Source: Dickeya zeae NCPPB 2538 (GTDB lineage Bacteria > Pseudomonadota > Gammaproteobacteria > Enterobacterales > Enterobacteriaceae). Taken from it: 64,000 bases of DNA. Of the stretch, positions 17,829-26,950 are shown piece by piece (positions within the stretch are counted from its first letter, which is position 1; every line of letters starts with the position of its first letter). Under the pieces are notes generated by a model that was not told the DNA's origin, made no database searches, and saw only the letters and a program-made list of their open reading frames with translations. The position numbers and the translations under genes were made by a program. The stretch lies in assembly GCF_000406165.1 (NCBI RefSeq), contig NZ_CM001977.1, positions 2,452,493-2,516,492 of the forward strand. Reading direction: 5' to 3'.

Positions 17829-17862
17829 TTTTTCTGGCGATGGCGATTAACCGCCAGAAAAA
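17829..17862. repeat. Perfect inverted repeat between folE and yeiB
   Basis: An 11-bp perfect inverted repeat (TTTTTCTGGCG/CGCCAGAAAAA) with a 12-nt loop lies just after the folE stop. Because the T tract is on the 5' arm on both strands, it is not a canonical intrinsic terminator. It may act as an mRNA-stabilising 3' hairpin. Confidence 0.5.
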
Positions 17863-17877
17863 CATCGGCAATGCCGA

Positions 17878-18546
17878 TCAATTATGATGGTGGCGCACAG
17901 CGCGCAGAAATTCCTGACGGGTATTCTGACTGGATTTGAACAGACCGCCCAGCGAGGTTGTCGTGGTGGCACTGGTGGCATCACGAATTCCACGTGCTTT
18001 AACGCAATAATGTACCGCGTCAATCGATACCGCCACATTATTGGTGCCAAGCAACGTCTGCAACGCGACCAGAATTTGCTGTGTCAAACGTTCCTGAACC
18101 TGCGGACGCTGAGAGAAAAACTGTACGATCCGGTTGATCTTGGACAGACCAATCACACCGTCTTTCGGGATGTACGCCACTGTGGCTTTGCCATCAATAG
18201 TCACAAAATGATGCTCGCATGTGCTGGTCAGCGTGATGTCACGTACTGTCACCATTTCATCGACTTTCATCTTGTTTTCGATGATAGTGATCTTCGGGAA
18301 ATTGGCGTAATCCAGGCCGGAAAAGATCTCTTCCACATACATTTTGGCGATGCGGTGAGGGGTCTCAGCCAGACTATCATCCTCCAGATCGAGGTTCAGC
18401 AGGTTCATGATTTCCGTCATGTGCTCAGCAATCAGGCGCTTACGGGTTTCACGCTCCAGCATTTCGCCGCGCAGTGGGGTTTCCAGTCCACGTGCCAGTA
18501 ACGCTTCGTGAACCAGGGCCGCTTCTTTTGTTAATACAGCCGACAT
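17878..18546 (-). CDS. folE: GTP cyclohydrolase I FolE
   Basis: Homodecameric zinc enzyme that converts GTP to 7,8-dihydroneopterin triphosphate, the first step of folate synthesis. The product is 222 aa, exactly the E. coli length. Key motifs are CEHHFVTIDGKATVAYIP (zinc ligands Cys and His), GLSKINRIVQFFSQRPQVQERLT, and the C-terminal DAVHYCVKARGIRDATSATTT region with the second zinc cysteine. It is transcribed leftwards towards yeiB and has its own upstream region next to the chemoreceptor cluster. Confidence 0.97.
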   Translation of the reverse strand: MSAVLTKEAALVHEALLARGLETPLRGEMLERETRKRLIAEHMTEIMNLLNLDLEDDSLAETPHRIAKMYVEEIFSGLDYANFPKITIIENKMKVDEMVTVRDITLTSTCEHHFVTIDGKATVAYIPKDGVIGLSKINRIVQFFSQRPQVQERLTQQILVALQTLLGTNNVAVSIDAVHYCVKARGIRDATSATTTTSLGGLFKSSQNTRQEFLRAVRHHHN

Positions 18547-18726
18547 GTTTTTCTCCAGCAGGTGTTCTCACTCTAACGTTGCCCAGAGCCAACGTCGGCC
18601 ACAACTCTAATGGAGTGCCTGATGATTATCCAGTGATTGTGTGTCATGGCTGATGAAAAGACTTCAACTTGCCATCACGAGCTTGCCATCATGCCATCAC
18701 GCTCTCCTGCCATCGTAATATACCCG

Positions 18727-18752
18727 GCCGCATTCACACGGATGAATGCGGC
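18727..18752 (-). terminator. Hairpin downstream of MCP 1
   Basis: A 10-bp stem (GCCGCATTCA/TGAATGCGGC) with a 6-nt loop lies about 45 bp after the MCP 1 stop. No T run follows on the minus strand, so it is a weak terminator candidate. Confidence 0.4.
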
Positions 18753-18795
18753 AGAGTTAATACGTTAGACGTAAATATATTAATAGATAGCGGCG

Positions 18796-20481
18796 TTAGA
18801 ATTTCTCCCAGTTATCCTGTCCACCGGTTTTACCAGCTGGTGGCAACGCGGGCATCGTTCCTTTAAGTGACGGGCGTTTAAGCGCCAGGTTGTCGGCCTG
18901 TCCCCGATTCCCCGCCGCCGAACGGTACTCGGTACCAAGATGGAACACTTCCACCGCTTGCGTCAGTTGCCGTGCCTGCTCTTCCAGTGAGGAAATCGCC
19001 GCCATTGCCTGTTGTACCAGGGTCGCATTCTGCTGGGTCACACTATCCATTTCATTGACTGCCTGACCGATTTGCGAAATCCCCCGGCTCTGTTCATCTG
19101 ACGCAGAGGCAATCTCACCAATCAGATTACTGACGTGCGATACCGTGTCGATAATCGTCTGCATCGCTTCCCCAGCCTGCTTGACCTGTGTTGAGCCCAC
19201 ATCCACCCGGGATACCGATTCCGCAATCAAGCCTTCAATCTCTTTGGCCGCCTGAGCGCTGCGTTGCGCCAGGCTGCGCACTTCACCGGCTACCACCGCG
19301 AACCCCCGGCCCTGTTCGCCGGCACGGGCCGCTTCCACCGCCGCGTTCAGCGCCAGAATATTGGTCTGGAAGGCAATACCGTTAATGACTGAGGTAATAT
19401 CGCCAATCTTGCGGGAGCTGGCGGTAATGCTGTCCATCGTTTCCACCACAGTATTGGTGATTTTCCCACCTTGTATCGCCGCGTCGGAAGCCTCCTGCGC
19501 CAGCTTGGTGGCCTGATGGACGTTTTCTGCGTTGTGCTGCACGGTAGAGCTCAGTTGTTCCATGCTGGCGGCAGTTTCCTGCAACGCTGATGCTTGCTGC
19601 TCGGTGCGTCCGGAAAGATCATTGTTACCTTGCCGGATTTCGGTCGCCCCCTGATAAATCGCCTCGGCGGTATCACGAATCAACGAGACGGTATCTTTCA
19701 AACTCAGTTGCAGTTTTTTGATGTCGGGAATCATACGTCCGGCACAGTTACGGCCGAATTCATCCAGATGCTGATCGAGCCGACCGGCGATCAGTTTCCC
19801 GAGGTGTGCCTGAATTATAGAGATAGGATTTACCAGATACCGGGTCAGATAGCGTTCACTGATCAGGAAAATGATCACACTGATAATCAGCGCCAGTATT
19901 AAGGTATTTCGGGTCCAGTCGTTATGCGTGTTCACTGCCCCCAAAAAATCGGCATTCGTCACCGCCGCGGTATATTTCTGCGCCGCATCACCAAATGCCC
20001 AACTGGCTGGTGGATACACTTTACGAAATACGCTACGAAATGCCTCCAGATCGTTTTTCTGCAGTGCGGCATACATGGGATCGATCGCCGTCGAAAGTAA
20101 CGCCGACCAGCTTGATACCATTTCATCGGTGATTTTTTTATCCACACCAATTTGTGGTGCTGCCTTAAATTTTCCCAATGCATCTTTGGTATTATTAATG
20201 GCTGTCAGCGCCATATCCAATGTCTTTTTAGCATTCTCTGCATCGTTAAATTGCAGATAATCCATCACACGCGCCATTCGGGTGACGGAACGGAAGTATT
20301 GGTCATTGCCATAGGTGAGATAGCTCTGGGTTTTACTTTGAGTCGAGTTATCATTTAACAGCAGCGTGACCTGCTTTAACGAATACAGGCTGTAGCCGGA
20401 TACACTCCCCCAGAGCACCACGAAAAATCCCATAATAAATAACATCATTACTCTTATACTGATATTTCTTAGAAAAGACAT
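18796..20481 (-). CDS. Methyl-accepting chemotaxis protein, Tar/Tsr type (MCP 1)
   Basis: Transmembrane chemoreceptor that controls CheA. The product is 561 aa. TM1 is at about residues 12-32, a periplasmic TarH-like four-helix domain at 33-185, TM2 at 188-208 and HAMP after that. The signalling hairpin follows, with the tip NILALNAAVEAARAGEQGRGFAVVAGEV and EIASASDEQSRGISQIGQAV. The C-terminus DNWEKF resembles the NWETF pentapeptide that tethers CheR and CheB. The ligand is unknown. It is the last of four tandem receptor genes on this strand and is clearly diverged from the next two. No FliA promoter was found upstream. Confidence 0.9.
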   Translation of the reverse strand: MSFLRNISIRVMMLFIMGFFVVLWGSVSGYSLYSLKQVTLLLNDNSTQSKTQSYLTYGNDQYFRSVTRMARVMDYLQFNDAENAKKTLDMALTAINNTKDALGKFKAAPQIGVDKKITDEMVSSWSALLSTAIDPMYAALQKNDLEAFRSVFRKVYPPASWAFGDAAQKYTAAVTNADFLGAVNTHNDWTRNTLILALIISVIIFLISERYLTRYLVNPISIIQAHLGKLIAGRLDQHLDEFGRNCAGRMIPDIKKLQLSLKDTVSLIRDTAEAIYQGATEIRQGNNDLSGRTEQQASALQETAASMEQLSSTVQHNAENVHQATKLAQEASDAAIQGGKITNTVVETMDSITASSRKIGDITSVINGIAFQTNILALNAAVEAARAGEQGRGFAVVAGEVRSLAQRSAQAAKEIEGLIAESVSRVDVGSTQVKQAGEAMQTIIDTVSHVSNLIGEIASASDEQSRGISQIGQAVNEMDSVTQQNATLVQQAMAAISSLEEQARQLTQAVEVFHLGTEYRSAAGNRGQADNLALKRPSLKGTMPALPPAGKTGGQDNWEKF

Positions 20482-20861
20482 AATTAACTCCCGAATGTTA
20501 TTTGACGTTTTCCAGGATTTGCTGAGCAGCAGAGTGTCCTTTACCCCTTAATACAACAGTCACCCATTCAGAACGCACTGCACCAAATGCCACCTCGCGG
20601 CTCTTCATATAGCGCAAATGATACCGATTGGTAGTTATAAGCAGGATGATCACTATGTGAACGCGTACGTTCTGATTTATCAGCAAGTATAGGCAGGGAT
20701 AGAAAAAATGAGATGACGCAACCGGTTATTCGTATAAAAACCACGTCAGAAAAACGGCAATATCACGCGACTGTCACACTCTTGTTATGTCGGAATACCC
20801 AATAAAAAATGCACCGGCTAACCGGTGCATTTTCGTGTAAAACATGAACGCCTGTGCAGAC
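20482..20861. other. Intergenic region between MCP 2 and MCP 1
   Basis: About 380 bp. It contains the MCP 2 terminator at 20804-20833 and must contain the MCP 1 promoter. No gene and no sigma-28 consensus were seen. The TTAAGNGAGCCTTAA motif found upstream of MCP 2 and MCP 3 is absent here. Confidence 0.5.
20804..20833 (-). terminator. Intrinsic terminator of MCP 2
   Basis: Read on the minus strand, a perfect TGCACCGG/CCGGTGCA stem, extended by A-T pairs, with a 4-nt loop is followed by six T. It lies 30 bp after the MCP 2 stop. Confidence 0.9.
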
Positions 20862-21908
20862 TCAGAAGGTTTCCCAGTCCCCGTGCGATGACCGGGCTGG
20901 CAACGCCGCCGTTTTCGGTGCCGGTCGTTTCAGCGCCGGTGTGGCAGTGCGTGGCACGTGTAACGTCGACGACGACCCCAGGTCAAACGACGCCACCGCG
21001 GCCGCCAGACTCTGCGCCTGCTCATCCAGCGAGGCTGCCGCCGCAGACGCTTCCTGCACCAACGCCGCGTTCTGTTGCGTCACCCCGTCCATTTCCGTCA
21101 CCGCCTGACCAATTTGCTCGATACCCCGGCTCTGTTCGTCAGACGCCGCCGAAATCTCACCCATCAGGTCATGCACCCGCGAGACCGAGGAGATAATCCC
21201 CTCCATCGCGCTGCCTGCCTCGCGTACCAGTGTCGAGCCTGTATCTACCCGGCTGACCGATTCGCCAATCAGCGTTTCAATCTCTTTCGCCGCCTGCGCA
21301 CTGCGCTGCGCCAGGTTTCTCACTTCACCTGCCACCACCGCGAAACCACGCCCTTGCTCACCAGCCCGCGCCGCTTCCACCGCTGCGTTCAGCGCCAGAA
21401 TGTTGGTCTGGAAGGCAATGCCGTTAATGACGGTAGTGATATCCGCTATTCTGCGGGAACTGTCCGAGATGCTCTGCATGGTGGTGACCACGTTGTCGGT
21501 AATGTTACCGCCCTGTCTGGCCATCTGCTGGGCTTCTTCCGAAATCTGGCGGGCCTGACGCACGTTATCGGCGTTATTTTTTACCGTCGAGGTCAGCTCT
21601 TCCATGCTGGCGGCGGTTTCCTGCAACGCAGCGGCCTGCTGGTCGGTACGGCGTGACAGCTCGTCATTCCCCTGGCGGATTTCGCTGGTACCGGTATAAA
21701 TCACCGTCGAGCTGTCGTGAATGGTCTGTACCGTATCACGCAGGTTGTGCTGCATCGCCCGAATGTAGGGGATCAACTGACCGGCACAGTTACGGCCGAA
21801 CTCTTCCAGTTCCACACCCAGTTTGCCGCTGGTCAGCAGTTCCAGATGGCGTTTAATCTGACCAATTGGTTTCACCAGATAGTTCACCAGATAACGGTCG
21901 CTGAGGAA
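20862..21908 (-). repeat. 1.05-kb near-identical repeat, copy A (MCP 2 signalling half)
   Basis: Collinear with copy B at a constant offset of 2171 bp and without gaps. Only scattered substitutions were seen on reading. It covers the end of TM2 through the stop codon. Confidence 0.9.
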
Positions 21909-22523
21909 CAGTACGATAACCCCCAGAATCAGTGCCGCCAGCAGCATATTTTTATTGACGGTAATGTGTTTTTCGACCTGGATGATGCCATCGTCAGACT
22001 GAATAGCCGTGGCATATTTCTCCGCGATAGCGCCGAATTCTACGCTCAAAGGCGGGTACTGTTTACGGAATAGCAGGCGAAAATCATCCATGCGACCGTC
22101 TTTAATCGCTGTCAGCATCGGTTCGACCGCGCTTTGCAGTAACCGGCCCCACACTTCGGTCATTTGCTGTACGACTGCTTTATCGACCCCGACGTGTTCG
22201 CTGCTTTTAAACTGCTCCAGCGCGTCTTTGCTGTTTTTCAAGGCGGTATCAGCGGAGCTCAATGTCTTCTGAGCATTCTCCGTATCCCCCGTCTGCAGGT
22301 AGTCCACTGCGCGCAGCATCCGGGTGACGGTACGAAAATACTGGTCATTACCTTTGACCAGCATGGAGTAACTTCTTTTTTGTGACATGTTGTCATTCAG
22401 CAGATCATTCATGTCACCAAATGAACTCAGTGTGAAGACAGAAGCCATTCCCCAGATAACAGTAAACAGCGTCAGGATAATTAACAGCATTTTTCTGACG
22501 GTGATGTGTCTTAAAATATTCAT
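20862..22523 (-). CDS. Methyl-accepting chemotaxis protein, Tar/Tsr type (MCP 2)
   Basis: Transmembrane chemoreceptor, 553 aa. It has TM1 at about residues 10-30, a TarH-type periplasmic domain, TM2 at 190-208, HAMP, and the conserved signalling tip (NILALNAAVEAARAGEQGRG). It ends GDWETF, a good CheR/CheB-binding pentapeptide. From TM2 to the stop (20862-21908) it is nearly identical in DNA and protein to MCP 3 with no indels, while the periplasmic domains differ much more. This indicates a recent duplication or gene conversion that spared the sensor part. The ligand cannot be predicted. It has its own terminator and about 500 bp of upstream DNA. Confidence 0.9.
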   Translation of the reverse strand: MNILRHITVRKMLLIILTLFTVIWGMASVFTLSSFGDMNDLLNDNMSQKRSYSMLVKGNDQYFRTVTRMLRAVDYLQTGDTENAQKTLSSADTALKNSKDALEQFKSSEHVGVDKAVVQQMTEVWGRLLQSAVEPMLTAIKDGRMDDFRLLFRKQYPPLSVEFGAIAEKYATAIQSDDGIIQVEKHITVNKNMLLAALILGVIVLFLSDRYLVNYLVKPIGQIKRHLELLTSGKLGVELEEFGRNCAGQLIPYIRAMQHNLRDTVQTIHDSSTVIYTGTSEIRQGNDELSRRTDQQAAALQETAASMEELTSTVKNNADNVRQARQISEEAQQMARQGGNITDNVVTTMQSISDSSRRIADITTVINGIAFQTNILALNAAVEAARAGEQGRGFAVVAGEVRNLAQRSAQAAKEIETLIGESVSRVDTGSTLVREAGSAMEGIISSVSRVHDLMGEISAASDEQSRGIEQIGQAVTEMDGVTQQNAALVQEASAAAASLDEQAQSLAAAVASFDLGSSSTLHVPRTATPALKRPAPKTAALPARSSHGDWETF

Positions 22524-23032
22524 AGTAGACTCCGGATAATTAGTCGCGCCTTTAGCGCTTGCGTAGTCATGGCCACCGGTGTTTGGTTATTCCCCAGTTC
22601 AAATAATGTGCAAACTTTAAAACTGTACACCTGACATATATCGTGGCAAGAAAAACCTTGGCTAAAACTTTCAAAAAATGAATAACACTTTTTAATTCCG
22701 GCATGCAGTACGGTTAAATAAAACCGTGTTTCCTTTTTATACATCACATTTATTCTACCACGTCTGCCAACACGTTCACTGTGTTTTCATGGTTAACGCT
22801 ACAGGACAAAAATTAAGTGAGCCTTAAATAAACAAAATAAAAATGACAATGATCACGTTATCTCACTTTTAACAATTTTATTTTTAATTTCCTACGTTAC
22901 CGTTTTTTGAATCTTAAATGAACCATAAATGGTCGAGACACGTTTCTGTGTGACTCACTGGCCCACTGCAGACAGCCAAATGCACCGGCTTGCCGGTGCA
23001 TTTTCGTATAAAACAGGGTGGTCTGTGTAGGC
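22524..23032. other. Intergenic region between MCP 3 and MCP 2
   Basis: About 509 bp, AT-rich. It holds the MCP 3 terminator-like hairpin (22978-23003) and a palindromic TTAAGTGAGCCTTAA motif at 22813-22827, about 290 bp upstream of MCP 2. A TAAAGTTT-like box occurs on the minus strand near 22613-22620, but without a matching sigma-28 -10 element. No gene was seen. Confidence 0.5.
22978..23003 (-). terminator. Terminator hairpin of MCP 3
   Basis: TGCACCGG/CCGGTGCA stem with a 4-nt loop, homologous to the MCP 2 terminator, but the minus-strand tail is only TTT, so it is weaker. Confidence 0.7.
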
Positions 23033-24079
23033 TCAGAAGGTTTCCCAGTCCCCACGCGATGACCGGGCTGGCAGTGCCGCCGTTTTCGGTGCCGGTCGTT
23101 TCAGCGCCGGTGTGGCAGTGCGTGGCACGTGTAACGTCGACGACGACCCCAGGTCAAACGATGCCACCGCGGCCGCCAGACTCTGCGCCTGCTCATCCAG
23201 CGAGGCTGCCGCCGCAGACGCTTCCTGCACCAGCGCCGCGTTCTGTTGCGTCACCCCGTCCATTTCCGTCACCGCCTGACCAATTTGCTCGATACCCCGG
23301 CTCTGTTCGTCAGACGCCGCCGAAATCTCACCCATCAGGTCATGCACCCGCGAAACCGAGGAGATAATCCCCTCCATCGCGCTGCCTGCCTCGCGTACCA
23401 GTGTCGAGCCTGTATCTACCCGGCTGACCGATTCGCCAATCAGCGTTTCAATCTCTTTCGCCGCCTGCGCACTGCGCTGCGCCAGGTTTCTCACTTCACC
23501 CGCCACCACCGCGAAACCACGCCCCTGCTCACCGGCCCGCGCCGCTTCCACCGCCGCGTTCAGCGCCAGAATATTGGTCTGGAAGGCAATGCCGTTAATG
23601 ACGGTAGTGATATCCGCTATTCTGCGGGAACTGTCCGAGATGCTCTGCATGGTGGTCACCACGTTGTCGGTAATGTTCCCACCCTGGCGCGCCATCTGCT
23701 GTGCTTCTTCCGAAATCTGGCGGGCCTGACGCACGTTATCGGCGTTATTTTTTACCGTCGAGGTCAGCTCTTCCATGCTGGCGGCGGTTTCCTGCAACGC
23801 AGCGGCCTGCTGGTCGGTACGGCGTGACAGCTCGTCATTCCCCTGGCGGATTTCGCTGGTACCGGTATAAATCACCGTCGAGCTGGCGTGAATGGTCTGC
23901 ACCGTATCACGCAGGTTGTGCTGCATCGCCCGGATATAGGGGATCAACTGACCGGCACAGTTACGGCCGAATTCTTCCAGTTCCACACCCAGTTTGCCGC
24001 TGGTCAGTAGTTCCAGATGGCGTTTAATCTGACCAATTGGTTTCACCAGATAGTTCACCAGATAACGGTCGCTCAGGAA
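23033..24079 (-). repeat. 1.05-kb near-identical repeat, copy B (MCP 3 signalling half)
   Basis: Partner of copy A at 20862-21908. The predicted proteins differ at very few residues over this span, for example HDSS versus HASS after the HAMP region and SHGDW versus SRGDW at the C-terminus. Confidence 0.9.
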
Positions 24080-24692
24080 CAACACCGCAATACCAATGAT
24101 TAACGCAACCAGCAACGTACTTTTGCTCATGGCAATGTAATGCTCGGCATCCACAATGGTATTGTCGGACTGAATGGCGGCAGCATATTTTTCCGTCAAC
24201 TCACTGAGTTCCACACTCATTGGCGGATATTGCTTCAGATAAATTCGTTTAAATTCGTCCAGTCGCCCCGCTTGCAACGCTGTTATCATCGGCTCTACCG
24301 CATTAGCAAGAATCTGCTCCCACGAGGTCACCAATTTCTGAACCTGCTCATCGCCAACGCCTATTTGCCGACTATTCTTAAATTGCGCCAACGCCTCTTT
24401 GGTATTCTTAAGCGCCTCTGCCGCACTTACCAGAGTTTTTTTGTGCACTATCCGTATCACCTTGCTGAATAAACTCCGGTACACGCGACATGCGCGTTAC
24501 CGCACGGGAATATTGATCATTACCTCTGACCAGAATGGAATAACTTCTTTTCTGATCCTGATTATCGTTTAATAATCGACTAACATTACCTAACGAATAT
24601 AACGTAAAAGAAGAGGCAATTCCCCATACAATACTGAATAAGGCAAGAATGATTAACATCATTCTTCTGACGGTAATATTTTTCAAAAACAT
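23033..24692 (-). pseudogene. Methyl-accepting chemotaxis protein with frameshift in an A7 tract (MCP 3)
   Basis: A receptor gene split by a +1 frameshift. The 5' frame (24692 leftwards) encodes TM1 and the first part of the sensor up to GDTDSAQK, then reads off-frame and stops at 24408. The 3' frame resumes TLVSAAEALKNTKEALAQFK and runs to GDWETF. The break lies in a run of seven A on the coding strand (24436-24442); six A would restore a 552-aa receptor aligned with MCP 2. The downstream frame shows no decay, so the cause could be a sequencing error, a recent mutation, or a slippable tract giving phase variation. Its signalling half is near-identical to MCP 2. Confidence 0.85.
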
Positions 24693-25318
24693 TGCAGCAG
24701 GCTCCGAATTATTTTTTGCGCTCAGCTCGTATTTTCATCATCACCCACTCTGGCTGCTATACTGAATGCCATCAAAAAACCTTCAGCACACATTATTTGC
24801 ACTCGTATAGTGACAAGAAAATCCCTGGTAGAGTGGATAATAATGGCGTCACGATCGGCCATAGCATTTACCTCTCTTTTATGAATCATTGCCAATGAGA
24901 CAAATAAAAAGTCTGACTTATCTATTTTGTCACCCGAAAACACCATTCGAATCTCGACAATTTTCACGTTGAGAGTAAACAGCGAAAATTAAGCGAGCCT
25001 TAACACCCGTTATCACCAACATAACGAATGGCAACCTTGACTGGTATTCTTTTGTTATCTTATTAAGATCATTAGCTGTTTTCCTTTCATCGGCCATACC
25101 GATTACTGCAATTGCTATTTCCGTTAAATTAACCGCCATGAGAACGCCATCATCAACGGTGATGCCGCGACAAGAGAGAGAAAATCGAACCAACTGTAAA
25201 ATAACGACCACAAGAATATGAAGAGAATCGGGCAATGCGAAAAGAACCGGGTGAAATGTAACGACGACACATAGACCAGCCATCACCGCACAACGCGGTG
25301 ATGGCTGTTACTGCACGT
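24693..25318. other. Intergenic region between MCP 4 and MCP 3
   Basis: About 626 bp, AT-rich. It contains a TTAAGCGAGCCTTAA motif at 24989-25003, about 297 bp upstream of MCP 3, and a 12-bp perfect hairpin (AGCCATCACCGC/GCGGTGATGGCT, 25278-25306) just after the MCP 4 stop that probably ends its transcript. Open frames here are short and lack family resemblance, so no gene is called. Confidence 0.5.
25278..25306 (-). terminator. Hairpin downstream of MCP 4
   Basis: A 12-bp perfect stem with a 5-nt loop lies 13 bp after the MCP 4 stop. No long T run follows on the minus strand. Confidence 0.55.
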
Positions 25319-26950
25319 TTAGCGAGATGACAGCGCCCCTAATGCCAGGGGTGATGACGGCAGCCTCTGGTTTGCGTGATACGAGTGGTCATCCTCTTCC
25401 GACAGGCTGAATACGGCGACGGCATCGGCCAGTTGCCCAGCCTGCTGCTCCAGCGAGGCAGCGGCCGATGCCGCCTCTTCCACCAGTGAGGCATTCTGCT
25501 GCGTCACGCTGTCCATTTCCGTCACGGCCTGACCGATTTGCATGATGCCACGCTTTTGCTCTTCCGATGCCAAAGCAATATCCCGGATCAACGCATCCAC
25601 ACCCCTAATACCGCTGATGATATCGCCCATCGCCGCTCCCGCCTGCGCCAGTTGGACAGCTCCATCCTCCACACGCTGAACGGAATCGCTGATAAGCGCA
25701 CTGATGTCTTTAGCCGCCTGAGCACTACGCTGCGCCAGATTACGCACTTCCCCCGCCACCACAGCAAACCCTCGGCCAGACTCACCAGCCCGAGCGGCTT
25801 CCACCGCCGCATTCAGCGCCAGGATATTGGTCTGAAAAGCGATACCGTTGATCAGGGTAATGATGTCGCTAATCTGACGAGAACTACTGGATATCCCTGC
25901 CATCATCGCTTCCAACGCTTTTCCAACCTCACCGCCGGTAACGGCCCGTTTCGTCGCATCCTGTGCCAGTTGGCTGGCTTGTTTCAGGTTATCCGCGTTG
26001 TGGATAACGGTAGCGCTCAATTGTTCCATGCTGGCTGCGGTTTGCTGTAATGAAGCAGCCTGTTGCTCTGTCCGGCTGGCGAGTTCATCGTTACCGCTTT
26101 TGATCTCACTTGCCCCCACATGCAATGCCGCCGAGTTATCACGAATAACACTCACCGTGTCGCGCAGATTGCTTTGCATATGACGGACGTATGGGATCAG
26201 TTGTCCGATGCAATTGCGCCCGAACTCTTGCAACTCAACACCAAGACGCCCTTGCGTCAACGCACTCATGTGACGTTTGATGTCGCCTATCGGTTTAACC
26301 AGATAGTTAACCAAATAACGATCGCACAACAGCAACATCAGAACCCCCAACACCAGTGCCGCACTGAGTACATTTCGACTGATAGTCGCCAAATGGTTTG
26401 CTTTCTCTAATGAGTTATCAACCTGTATCGTTTCGCCGTACTGCGCCACATTGTTGCCAAATGCCAGCGCCAAAGCGGGATAAACATCCAGATAGTCATG
26501 TTGGTATTCGTCAAAACGCCCTGCCCGACTGGCATTGAGCATCGGAATCAGCGCCTGGGAAATCGCGTTTTCCCAGGAATCGGCGATTTTCCCCGCCAGT
26601 GTCGGGTTGATTCCATCCTGACTGGCGGCACGAAACGTACTCAGCAGCGAACGGGTCGTATCGAGGTTACTCTGCACCTTTTGCAATAAAGCCTGAACCT
26701 GCGCCGTATCCCCGCGTTGTTGGAATAATGTACTGCGATTAAGTAACGCGATTGACTGGGTAAAAGCCTCCCGACCATTAGCCAAAATAGTGTAGTTTTT
26801 TTTCTCAGTCTGATTTGTGTCCAATAATGATTCAACTTTATTGAGCGATATGATCGTCGTAATCGCACTGCCTCCCCAAATTAAAGTAAATCCGGTGAGT
26901 ATGATTAATAACATAGCCCTGATGGTGATATTTCTTAAAATGCTCATCAT
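25319..26950 (-). CDS. Methyl-accepting chemotaxis protein, Tar/Tsr type (MCP 4)
   Basis: Transmembrane chemoreceptor, 543 aa, first of the four tandem receptors in the direction of transcription. TM1 is at about residues 10-32 and TM2 at 190-210, followed by HAMP and the signalling tip NILALNAAVEAARAGESGRGFAVVAGEV. Its periplasmic domain is the most diverged of the group and lacks the FRxVTR stretch shared by MCP 1 and MCP 2 (SRAVTR in MCP 3). The C-terminus is LALGALSSR, with no xWxxF pentapeptide, so it would depend on neighbouring receptors for CheR/CheB tethering. ATG codons at 26950 and 26947 are both possible starts. Confidence 0.9.
   Translation of the reverse strand: MMSILRNITIRAMLLIILTGFTLIWGGSAITTIISLNKVESLLDTNQTEKKNYTILANGREAFTQSIALLNRSTLFQQRGDTAQVQALLQKVQSNLDTTRSLLSTFRAASQDGINPTLAGKIADSWENAISQALIPMLNASRAGRFDEYQHDYLDVYPALALAFGNNVAQYGETIQVDNSLEKANHLATISRNVLSAALVLGVLMLLLCDRYLVNYLVKPIGDIKRHMSALTQGRLGVELQEFGRNCIGQLIPYVRHMQSNLRDTVSVIRDNSAALHVGASEIKSGNDELASRTEQQAASLQQTAASMEQLSATVIHNADNLKQASQLAQDATKRAVTGGEVGKALEAMMAGISSSSRQISDIITLINGIAFQTNILALNAAVEAARAGESGRGFAVVAGEVRNLAQRSAQAAKDISALISDSVQRVEDGAVQLAQAGAAMGDIISGIRGVDALIRDIALASEEQKRGIMQIGQAVTEMDSVTQQNASLVEEAASAAASLEQQAGQLADAVAVFSLSEEDDHSYHANQRLPSSPLALGALSSR

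Noticed and set aside
17829..17862. Intrinsic terminator of folE
   Set aside because: The hairpin is perfect, but the T tract is on the 5' arm on both strands, so no U run follows the stem.
22520..22747. 75-codon minus-strand ORF upstream of MCP 2
   Set aside because: Overlaps the MCP 2 start, AT-rich with no family resemblance; most likely leader DNA.
24930..25286. 118-codon minus-strand ORF between MCP 4 and MCP 3
   Set aside because: No recognisable domain, no good ribosome-binding site, and it covers the MCP 4 terminator hairpin and the MCP 3 upstream motif.
20862..26410. Long plus-strand ORFs inside the chemoreceptor genes
   Set aside because: They are antisense shadows of the high-GC receptor coding frames and repeat identically in the duplicated signalling half.
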